From positions 36,541,994 to 36,605,993 of the forward strand of contig OZ025264.1 in the NCBI GenBank assembly GCA_964019135.1: 64,000 nucleotides of DNA. Direction: 5' to 3'. The notes beneath the pieces are model-generated. The model was not told the origin of the DNA. It did no database searches and was given only the letters and a program-made list of their open reading frames with translations. The position numbers were made by a program, and so were the translations under genes. Every line of letters begins with the position of its first letter. The stretch's first letter is position 1. Below are positions 55,571-64,000 of this stretch, in pieces. The DNA comes from Arenicola marina (lineage: Eukaryota > Annelida > Polychaeta > Arenicolidae).

Positions 55571-57021
55571 GTCGGGAAGGGGGATCACTGTAAAGTCCAA
55601 TGAGATAAACACTTTTACCCACAGTGGCGGGTTGGGAAGAGGGATCACTGTCATGTCCAATGAGATAAACACCTTTACCCACAGTGTCGGGTCGGGAAGA
55701 GAGATCACAGACTGTAAAGCCCAAAGAGATAAACACCTTTACCCACAGTGGCGGGTCGGGAAGAGAGATCACTGTAATGTCCAATGAGATAAACACCTTT
55801 ACCCACAGTGTCGGGTCGGGAAGAGAGATCACTGTAAAGTCCAATGAGATAAACACCTTTACCCACAGTGGCGGGTCGGGAAGAGAGATCACAGACTGTA
55901 AAGCCCAAAGAGATAAACACCTTTACCCACAGTGGCGGGTCGGGAAGAGAGATCACTGTAAAGTCCAATGAGATAAACACTTTTACCCACAGTGGCGGGT
56001 TGGGAAGAGGGATCACTGTAATGTCCAATGAGATTAACACCTTTACCCACAGTGTCGGGTCGGGAAGAGAGATCACAGACTGTAAAGCCCAAAGAGATAA
56101 ACACCTTTACCCACAGTGGCGGGTCGGGAAGAGAGATCACTGTAATGTCCAATGAGATAAACACCTTTACCCACAGTGTCGGGTCGGGAAGAGAGATCAC
56201 TGTAAAGTCCAATGAGATAAACACCTTTACCCACAGTGGCGGGTCGGGAAGAGAGATCACAGACTGTAAAGCCCAAAGAGATAAACACCTTTACCCACAG
56301 TGGCGGGTCGGGAAGAGGGATCACAGAGTGTAAAGTCCAATAAGATAAACATCTTTACTCACAGTGGCGGATCGGAAAGAGGGATCACTGTAAAGCCCAA
56401 CGAGATAAACACCTTTACCCACAGTGGCGGGTCGGAAAGAGGGTTCACTGTAAAGTCCAATGAGATAAACACCTTTACCCACAGTGGCGGGTCGGAAAGA
56501 GGGTTCACTGTAAAGTCCAATGAGATAGACACCTTTACCCACAGTGGCTGGTCGGAAAGAGGGATCACTGTAAAGTCCAATGAGATAAACATTTTTACCC
56601 ACAATGGCGGGTCGGGAAGAGGGTTCACTGTAAAGTCCAATGAGATAAACACCTTTACCCACAGTGGCGGGTCGGAAAGAGGGATCACTGTCAAGCCCAA
56701 TGAGATAAACACCTTTACCCACAGTGGCGGGTCAGGAAGAGAGATCACAGACTGTAAAGCCCAAAGAGATAAACACCTTTACCCACAGTGGCGGGTCGGA
56801 AAGAGGGATCACTGTCAAGCCCAATGAGATAAACACCATTAACCACAGTGGCGGGTCGGGAAGAGGGATCACTGTAAAGTCCAATGAGATAAACACCTTT
56901 ACCCACAGTGGCGGGTCGGGAAGAGAGATCACTGTAAAGTCCAAAGAGATAAACACCTTTACCCACAGTGGCGGGTCGGGAAGAGGGATCACTGTAAAGT
57001 CCAATGAGATAAACACCTTTG
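55571..57021. repeat. 60-bp minisatellite with a 184-bp higher-order unit (gene B intron 7)
   Basis: About 24 copies of a 60-bp unit with core GAGATAAACACCTTTACCCA then CAGTGGCGGGTCGGGAAGAG. Between about 55,684 and 56,330, every third unit has four extra bases (ATCACAGACTGTAAAG), making a 184-bp higher-order repeat present about four times. Many copies are open in both strands as 60 is a multiple of 3. No copied splice junction seen. Confidence 0.93.
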
Positions 57022-57445
57022 ATCAGGCGTCTTCGTAATTTTGTATGCTACAAAATCGGTCCAATGTAGCAAATTATTTAAACAATTATGGATCATTTTT
57101 ATTTAATTAAATAGAAAGACACAACCGTAGTGGACATAAGTCACTAAACGTCACAACTGAATGTAGGTGTATAACGTTAGTATCATATTAATTCCATTAA
57201 TTGACTAGATTAATGTCTACGACACGCACATACAATCGGGTTGGCTATGTAACACAGTAACACAGAGCAATAGAAATACCGCCAATGTATTAATTTCGTG
57301 TATACACCAAAAAATCTACAAACTACGAGTAGTACCGCAGGGCGTTCGCTAGGTAGCAGGTACGTTGAACCATTGTGAAGCAGGGCAGTGAAGCCTTTAA
57401 ATATGTTGTCGTTGACCTTGTTTTGTCCGGTCGCTACGCCTTCAG
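57022..57445 (+). other. Gene B intron 7, unique 3' part
   Basis: AT-rich non-repetitive sequence up to the acceptor TACGCCTTCAG; nothing recognised. Confidence 0.6.
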
Positions 57446-57634
57446 GAGTGTCGTGTGGCAACCCAGGGGACGTCTCCAACAGCGTGAGAGAAGGTCAAGG
57501 TCATCACTTCAGGGACATGGTGAAGTACACGTGTGATATTGGTTATGAGATTGTTGGTCAACCAAACATTGCAAGCCGTTCCTTGACCTGTCAGTTTGAC
57601 GGTAACTGGAGTCTCCCGATGCCCGAGTGTCACA
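57446..57634 (+). CDS. Gene B exon 8: CCP module 7
   Basis: A 189-bp phase 1-1 exon: acceptor TACGCCTTCAG, donor CACA before GTAAGTACA. CCP signature: VSCGNPGDVSNSV, VKYTCDIGYEIVG, LTCQFDGNWSLP, PEC, with four cysteines and Trp (DGNW). Followed by an intron without tandem repeats. Confidence 0.93.
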
Positions 57635-58075
57635 GTAAGTACACCACCTCGGATCTAACGCTAAGAGCGATTCAATATGACAAAGCTTCTATGTATTAAA
57701 GTCATTGCATTAATTAGTTGATGCAAACATCCTGACCTCTTGGCAATAACGACTAGGACATATCACAGTCTGATTGGATTCTATTCTCTTCCTTCCGCGG
57801 GGGCCTCCCTGGTGTAGTGGTTAGCGCACTAGACCGCAGATCAATAGGTCCTTGGCCCAATTTAGCCTGTATGTGCACAAAAGTGGCCTAAAACACCAAC
57901 ATTCCATTCCTCTTCCTTCCGCCATATTTGTTTTCCGGCACTGGCGCACACTGATGAGTAATGCTCATTTGTGTGATGTTTTTTTTGGAACCCCGCTACG
58001 TTGTCAGGGGCACAAAAGTATCTGCAATGAGCAAACCAATTCCGTCGTCTTGCACGGGTCAACCTCTCGTTACAG
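57635..58075 (+). other. Gene B intron 8, with a tRNA-like SINE remnant
   Basis: No minisatellite. At 57,797-57,860 the sequence CCTGGTGTAGTGGTTAGCGC then ACTAGACCGCAGATCAATAGGTCC resembles a tRNA D-arm and anticodon arm with a good A box (TGGTGTAGTGG); the B box (TCCTTGGCCCAA) is degenerate. It is more likely a SINE remnant than a tRNA gene. Confidence 0.5.
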
Positions 58076-58255
58076 GAGTGACGTGTGGAGGCATCATTCT
58101 GACCTCGAATGTGGTGGTGGCGTCCGAAGATGGCGTTCACTATGGCGACTCGGTCACGCTCGAGTGTCAGACGGGCTACCTCTACAACAGTGGCTCCCTT
58201 ATGCGGCACTGCCGAGAGGACAAGCGTTGGAATGGAACCTCCCCAACGTGCACTC
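58076..58255 (+). CDS. Gene B exon 9: CCP module 8
   Basis: A 180-bp phase 1-1 exon: acceptor CTCTCGTTACAG, donor ACTC before GTACGTAGT. CCP signature: VTCGGIILTSNV, VTLECQTGYLYNSG, RHCREDKRWNG, PTC, with four cysteines and Trp; N-glycosylation motif NGT. Followed by a plain 404-bp intron. Confidence 0.93.
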
Positions 58256-58659
58256 GTACGTAGTTAGCTTTATTTACAAGGAAATCAGCATTCATCCTTT
58301 AACTAAAGTTAAAATTATTCACATAACAATCTTTTTTTCTCACAGAAAACTGTTGAATTCTTTTGCATGGCCATGACGCATTTATGTCCTTGGTGTACAA
58401 TGACACATATATTGTATGCAATAAACAAGAGGGCATGTCATTTAGCCACTTCTGCTGGTGCAGCTTGTCGAGGGCAGCGTAGCTTCTTGTGTATCACACT
58501 TTTCTGCTGTATACATTTTAACATACGACAGCAATTCACAGTCAGACAACATAACCACGAGGGTAGAAATAGCCAAGCCCTTTCGCCATTTGCAATACTA
58601 GTTTCTTTTTTGGAAACTTATACAACATAAGGTTTTTTTCTTTGATTATCCTTTTTCAG
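58256..58659 (+). other. Gene B intron 9, repeat-free
   Basis: A 404-bp intron, GTACGTAG to CCTTTTTCAG, with no tandem repeats and nothing recognised. Confidence 0.75.
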
Positions 58660-58854
58660 CTGTGAAGTGCGGAGCCCCACCTTCCGCCCCCGACGTTAAG
58701 GTGGCAGGAGATCGATTCTACTTCCCCTTCAGTGTCTTCTACAGCTGCGAGACCGGGTACGAAGTGGTGCCGTCCGACTCGCCCAGCACCTCAAATGGGT
58801 TGACATGTTCCAAGGACGGGAACTGGGAGGGCGCCGGACTGCCCGCCTGTCAGA
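58660..58854 (+). CDS. Gene B exon 10: CCP module 9
   Basis: A 195-bp phase 1-1 exon: acceptor ATCCTTTTTCAG, donor CAGA before GTGAGTGGT. CCP signature: VKCGAPPSAPDV, VFYSCETGYEVV, LTCSKDGNWEG, LPAC, with four cysteines and Trp. Its last ~30 bases and the donor are copied as the 69-bp array that follows. Reading through the donor meets a stop within 9 codons, so use of a downstream decoy donor would truncate the protein. Confidence 0.93.
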
Positions 58855-59519
58855 GTGAGTGGTACTGGTTGACGTGGTGAGAGGCCGGGGTCTTGGAAGG
58901 CGCCGGACTGCCCGCCTGTCAGAGTGAGTGGTACGGGTTGACGTGGTGGGAGGCCGGGGTCTGGGAGGGCGCCGGACTGCCCGCCTGTCAGAGTGACTGA
59001 TACGGGTTGACGCGGTGGGAGTCCGGGGTCTGGGAGGGCGCAGGACTGCCCGCCTGTCAGAGTGAGTGATACGGGTTGTCGTGAAGGGAGTCCGGGGTCT
59101 CGGAGGGCGCCGGACTGCCCGCCTGTCAGAGTGACTGATACGGGTTGACGTGGTGGGAGGCCGGGGTCTGGGAGGGCGCCGGACTGCCCGCCTGTCAGAG
59201 TGAGTGATACAGGTTGACGCGGTGGGAGGCCGGGGTCTGGGAGGGCGCCGGACTGCCCGTCTGTCAGATTGAGTGATACGGGTTGACGTGGTGGGAGTCC
59301 GGGTTCTGGGAGGGCGCCGGACTGCCCGCCTGTCAGAGTGAGTGATACAGGTTGACGCGGTGGGAGGCCGGGGTCTTGGGGGGGGGCGCCGGAGTGCCCG
59401 CCTGTCAGAGTGAGTGGTACGGGTTGACGTGGTGGAAGGCCGGGGTCTGGGAGGGCGCCGGACTGCCCGCCTGTCAGAGTGAGTGATACGGGTTGACGTG
59501 GTGGGAGTCCGGGTTCTGG
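58825..59519. repeat. 69-bp array copying exon 10 tail and donor (gene B intron 10)
   Basis: Ten copies of a 69-bp unit: about 30 exon bases (GGAGGGCGCCGGACTGCCCG then CCTGTCAGA), the donor GTGAGTGAT, and 30 intron bases (GGGTTGACGTGGTGGGAGG...). The first copy is the real exon end. Exon-derived and intron-derived halves are equally conserved between copies, so there is no sign that only the exon half is under constraint. Confidence 0.95.
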
Positions 59520-59687
59520 TCTGAATCTTATGCGCCTCCTTTTCTTTTGCGAAATCATCGGCGTCCAAAGCCAGTCGGAAATAGCATACATGTCGCATCG
59601 CATTCTTTATTAGGATTACAAAAGTTCCACACCGGTTAAGTGTTGATCATTATCAGTATATTTGGCTACTTTCCATGACGGTTTCAG

Positions 59688-59885
59688 AGGTGGCGTGCAA
59701 ACCCCCCCAGCGCATCAGAAGCGCTTCCCTGGTGTCCCCTGCGCCTGGGGACGGCGTCTACCTTTTCGGCGACTCCGTAACGTACGCCTGCGATGTGGGG
59801 CACCGCTGGAACCCCGCGTCAGGGGCCCTGGCGCGCAACTGTACGGGCACCAAGTCCTGGAGCGGCGACCCCCCGGCCTGCGAGC
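59688..59885 (+). CDS. Gene B exon 11: CCP module 10
   Basis: A 198-bp phase 1-1 exon: acceptor GACGGTTTCAG, donor GAGC before GTAAGTACC. CCP signature: VACKPPQRIRSA, VTYACDVGHRWNPA, ARNCTGTKSWSGDPPAC, with four cysteines and Trp. This Cys3-Cys4 segment is very like module 4 (NCTGSWTGDPPEC). The gene continues past the window. The terminal 34 bases and donor seed the array filling the rest of the window. Confidence 0.93.
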
Positions 59886-62800
59886 GTAAGTACCAAGTCC
59901 TGGAGCGGCCACCCCCCGGCCTGCCATCGTAAGTACCTAGTCCTGGAGCGGCCATCCCCCAGCCTGCCATCGTAAGTACCAAGTCCTGGAGCGGCCACCC
60001 CCCGGCCTGCCATCGTAAGTACCAAGTCCTGGAGCGACCACGCCCCGGCCTACCATCGTAAGTACCAAGTCCTGGAGCGGCCATCCCCCAGCCTGCCATC
60101 GTAAATACCAAGTCCTGGAGCGGCCACCCCCCGGCCTGCCATCGTAAGTACCAAGTCCTGGAGCGGCCACTCCCCGGCCTGCCATCGTAAGTACCAAGTC
60201 CTGGAGCGGCCACCCCCCGGCCTGCCATCGTAAGTACCAAGTCCTGGAGCGGCCACCCCCTGGCCTGCCATCGTAAGTACCAAGTCCTGGAGCGGCGACC
60301 CCCCGGCCTGCCATTGTAAGTACCAAGTCCTGGAGCGGCCATCCCCCAGCCTGCCATCGTAAGCACCAAGTCCTGGAGCGGCCACCCCCCGGCCTGCCAT
60401 TGTAAGTACCAAGTCCTAGAGCGGCCACCCCCCGGCCTGCCATCGTAAGTACCAAGTCCTGGAACGGATATCCCCCAGCCTGCTATCGTAAGTACCAAGT
60501 CCTGGAGCGGCGCCCCCCCCCCCCCGGCCTGCCATCGTAAGTACCTAGTCCTCGAGCGGCGCCCCCCGGCCTGCCATCGTAAGTACCTAGTCCTCGAGCG
60601 GCCACCCCCCGGCCTACCATCGTAAATACCAAGTCCTGGAGCGGCCATCCCCCAGCCTGCCATCGTAAGTACCAAGTCCTGGAGCGGCCATCCCCCAGCC
60701 TGCCATCGTAAGTACCTAGTCCTGGAGCGGCCATCCCCCAGCCTGCCATCGTAAGTACCAAGTCCTGGAGCGGCCATCCCCCAGCCTGCCATCGTAAGTA
60801 CCTAGTCCTGGAACGGCCATCCCCCAGCCTGCCATCGTAAGTACCTAGTCCTGGAGCGGCCACCCCCCGGCCTACCATCGTAAGTACCAAGTCCTGGAGC
60901 GGCCATCCCCCAGCCTGCCATCGTAAGTACCAAGTCCTGGAGCGGCCACCCCCCGGCCTGCCATCGTAAGTACCAAGTCCTAGAGCGGCCATCCCCCTGT
61001 CTGCCATCGTAAGTACCAAGTCCTGGAGCGGCCATCCCCCAGCCTGCCATCGTAAGTACCAAGTCCTGGAGCGGCCATCCCCCAGCCTGCCATCGTAAGT
61101 ACCTAGTCCTGGAGCGGCCATCCCCCAGCCTGCCATCGTAAGTACCTAGTCCTGGAGCGGCCACCCCCCGGCCTACCATCGTAAGTACCAAGTCCTGGAG
61201 CGGCCATCCCCCAGCCTGCCATCGTAAGTACCAAGTCCTAGAGCGGCCAACCCCCGGCCTGCCATCGTAAGTACCAAGTCCTGGAGCGGCCATCCCCCAG
61301 CCTGCCATCGTAAGTACCAAGTCCTGGAGCGGCCACCCCCCGGCCTGCCATCGTAAGTACCAAGTCCTAGAGCGGCCATCCCCCTGTCTGCCATCGTAAG
61401 TACCAGGTCCTGGAGCGGCCACCCCCCGGCCTGCCATCGTAAGTACCAAGTCCTGGAGCGGCCATTCCCCAGCCTGCCATCGTAAGTACCTAGTCTTGGA
61501 GCGGCCACCCCCCCGGCCTGCCATCGTAAGTACCAAGTCCTAGAGCGGCCATCCCCCTGCCTGCCATCGTAAGTACCAGGTCCTGGAGCGGCCACCCCCC
61601 GGCCTGCCATCGTAAGTACCAAGTCCTGGAGCGGCCATCCCCCAGCCTGCCATCGTAAGTACCAAGTCCTGGAGCGGCGCCCCCCCCCCCCGGCCTGCCA
61701 TCGTAAGTACCAAGTCCTGGAGCGGCCATCCCCCTGCCTGCCATCGTAAGTACCAGGTCCTGGAGCGGCCACCCCCCGGCCTGCCATCGTAAGTACCAAG
61801 TCCTGGAACGGCCATCCCCCAGCCTGCCATCGTAAGTACCCAAGTTCTGGAGCGGCGCCCCCCCCCCCCCGGCCTGCCATCGTAAGTACCAAGTCCTGGA
61901 GCGGCCACCCCCCGGCCTGCCATCGTAAGTACCAAGTCCTGGAGCGGCCACCCCCCGGCCTGCCATCGTAAGTACCAAGTCCTGGAGCGGCCATCCCCCA
62001 GCCTGCGAGCGTAAGTACCTAGTCCTGGAGCGGCCACCCCCCGGCCTGCCATCGTAAGTACCAAGTCCTAGAGCGGCCAACCCCCGGCCTGCCATCGTAA
62101 GTACCAAGTCCTGGAGCGGCCATCCCCCAGCCTGCCATCGTAAGTACCTAGTCCTGGAGCGGCCACCCCCCGGCCTGCCATCGTAAGTACCAAGTCCTGG
62201 AGCGGCCACCCCCCGGCCTGCCATCGTAAGTACCAAGTCCTGGAGCGGCCATCCCCCAGCCTGCCATCGTAAGTACCAAGTCCTGGAGCGGCCACCCCCC
62301 GGCCTGCCATCGTAAGTACCAAGTCCTAGAGCGGCCATCCCCCTGTCTGCCATCGTAAGTACCAGGTCCTGGAGCGGCCACCCCCCGGCCTGCCATCGTA
62401 AGTACCAAGTCCTGGAGCGGCCATTCCCCAGCCTGCCATCGTAAGTACCTAGTCCTGGAGCGGCCACCCCCCCGGCCTGCCATCGTAAGTACCAAGTCCT
62501 AGAGCGGCCATCCCCCTGCCTGCCATCGTAAGTACCAGGTCCTGGAGCGGCCACCCCCCGGCCTGCCATCGTAAGTACCAAGTCCTGGAGCGGCCATCCC
62601 CCAGCCTGCCATCGTAAGTACCAAGTCCTGGAGCGGCGCCCCCCCCCCGGCCTGCCATCGTAAGTACCAAGTCCTGGAGCGGCCATCCCCCTGCCTGCCA
62701 TCGTAAGTACCAGGTCCTGGAGCGGCCACCCCCCGGCCTGCCATCGTAAGTACCAAATCCTGGAGCGGCCATCCCCCAGCCTGCCATCGTAAGTACCTAG

Positions 62801-64000
62801 TCCTGGAGCGGCCACCCCCCGGCCTACCATCGTAAGTACCAAGTCCTGGAGCGGCCATCCCCCAGCCTGCCATCGTAAGTACCAAGTCCTAGAGCGGCCA
62901 ACCCCCGGCCTGCCATCGTAAGTACCAAGTCCTGGAGCGGCCATCCCCCAGCCTGCCATCGTAAGTACCAAGTCCTGGAGCGGCCACCCCCCGGCCTGCC
63001 ATCGTAAGTACCAAGTCCTAGAGCGGCCATCCCCCTGTCTGCCATCGTAAGTACCAGGTCCTGGAGCGGCCACCCCCCGGCCTGCCATCGTAAGTACCAA
63101 GTCCTGGAGCGGCCATTCCCCAGCCTGCCATCGTAAGTACCTAGTCCTGGAGCGGCCACCCCCCCGGCCTGCCATCGTAAGTACCAAGTCCTAGAGCGGC
63201 CATCCCCCTGCCTGCCATCGTAAGTACCAGGTCCTGGAGCGGCCACCCCCCGGCCTGCCATCGTAAGTACCAAGTCCTGGAGCGGCCATCCCCCAGCCTG
63301 CCATCGTAAGTACCAAGTCCTGGAGCGGCGCCCCCCCCCCCGGCCTGCCATCGTAAGTACCAAGTCCTGGAGCGGCCATCCCCCTGCCTGCCATCGTAAG
63401 TACCAGGTCCTGGAGCGGCCACCCCCCGGCCTGCCATCGTAAGTACCAAGTCCTGGAACGGCCATCCCCCAGCCTGCCATCGTAAGTACCCAAGTTCTGG
63501 AGCGGCGCCCCCCCCCCCGGCCTGCCATCGTAAGTACCAAGTCCTGGAGCGGCCACCCCCCGGCCTGCCATCGTAAGTACCAAGTCCTAGAGCGGCCACC
63601 CCCCGGCCTGCCATCGTAAGTACCAAGTCCTGGAACGGATATCCCCCAGCCTGCTATCGTAAGTACCAAGTCCTGGAGCGGCGCCCCCCCCCCCGGCCTG
63701 CCATCGTAAGTACCTAGTCCTCGAGCGGCGCCCCCCGGCCTGCCATCGTAAGTACCTAGTCCTCGAGCGGCCACCCCCCGGCCTACCATCGTAAATACCA
63801 AGTCCTGGAGCGGCCATCCCCCAGCCTGCCATCGTAAGTACCAAGTCCTGGAGCGGCCATCCCCCAGCCTGCCATCGTAAGTACCTAGTCCTGGAGCGGC
63901 CATCCCCCAGCCTGCCATCGTAAGTACCAAGTCCTGGAGCGGCCATCCCCCAGCCTGCCATCGTAAGTACCTAGTCCTGGAACGGCCATCCCCCAGCCTG
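59852..64000. repeat. 43-bp array copying exon 11 tail and donor (gene B intron 11)
   Basis: About 96 copies, running off the window, of a 43-bp unit: GTAAGTACC then AAGTCCTGGAGCGGCCACCC and CCCGGCCTGCCATC. This is the last ~34 exon bases (AAGTCCTGGAGCGGCGACCC, CCCGGCCTGCGAGC) plus a near-perfect donor. Most copies have CCATC where the exon has CGAGC, but one at about 61,999-62,016 keeps CTGCGAGCGTAAGTACC and one at about 60,295 keeps GGCGACCCCCC, so exon-like variants are scattered through it. C-runs vary from 6 to 14. Text at 60,461 recurs at 63,632. Confidence 0.95.

Noticed and set aside
57797..57870. Functional tRNA gene in intron 8
   Set aside because: Good D-arm-like start but degenerate B box and no closing acceptor stem; likely a SINE remnant.
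57852..58376. 174-codon open frame overlapping CCP8
   Set aside because: Out of frame with the CCP exon, crosses its splice sites, and has no recognisable similarity.
59758..63961. Minus frames rich in TYDGRPGGGRSRTWYLRWQAGGW as a Gly/Arg/Trp protein
   Set aside because: Antisense shadow of the 43-bp donor array; the frame wanders with C-run lengths and no independent coding evidence exists.

Overview
The window is animal nuclear DNA: split genes with GT-AG introns, non-LTR retrotransposons (LINEs) and a tRNA-derived SINE-like piece. By my estimate minisatellites occupy more than half of it. The gene content (secreted VWA and sushi/CCP proteins, all CCP exons in phase 1-1), the L1/Tx1-like and CR1-like LINEs and the heavy intronic minisatellite load best fit an amphioxus (Branchiostoma) or another marine invertebrate deuterostome. 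That assignment is inference (about 0.65) and could not be tested by search.

Layout. (1) 1-13,519, minus strand: the 5' part of gene A, a secreted protein with a VWA domain. Exon 1 (signal peptide) is at 13,256-13,519, exon 2 at 3,813-4,110 and exon 3 (VWA start with a DxSxS motif) at 1,069-1,228; the gene runs off the left edge. Its introns are filled by 45-, 58- and 34-bp minisatellites and by one L1-like LINE with a 13-bp target-site duplication. (2) 13,520-38,826: the region between two divergent genes. A ~62-bp C-rich minisatellite (15,190-17,112 and 37,409-37,605) is split, in register, by one 20.3-kb block. That block is a CR1-like LINE (minus) which carries a second 5'-truncated CR1-like LINE, a ~10-kb 39-bp minisatellite grown inside its own ORF2, and an L1-like LINE (plus) inserted at its endonuclease SDH motif. 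(3) 38,827-64,000, plus strand: the 5' part of gene B, a secreted or cell-surface CCP (sushi) protein. It has a signal-peptide exon and ten one-exon CCP modules, with all eleven introns at phase 1; it runs off the right edge.

Main signal. Many tandem arrays in the gene introns start exactly at splice junctions, and each repeat unit contains a copy of that junction. In gene B, introns 1, 5, 6, 10 and 11 begin with arrays whose unit is the last 10-36 bases of the upstream exon plus the 5' splice site, copied about 10 to 158 times. The acceptor before CCP6 and the acceptor before gene A exon 3 have arrays carrying the 3' splice site. So the locus holds hundreds of decoy donor and acceptor sites next to the real ones. 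From memory, and not verifiable here, junction-copying intronic minisatellites have been reported at the amphioxus Adh locus, so the phenomenon may not be wholly new; its density here is striking. The second main signal is the minisatellite inside the LINE: about 260 units of exactly 13 codons keep one reading frame for 10 kb, broken only by seven point stop codons.

Nearly all long open frames in the window are by-products of stop-free repeat units and are not listed as genes.
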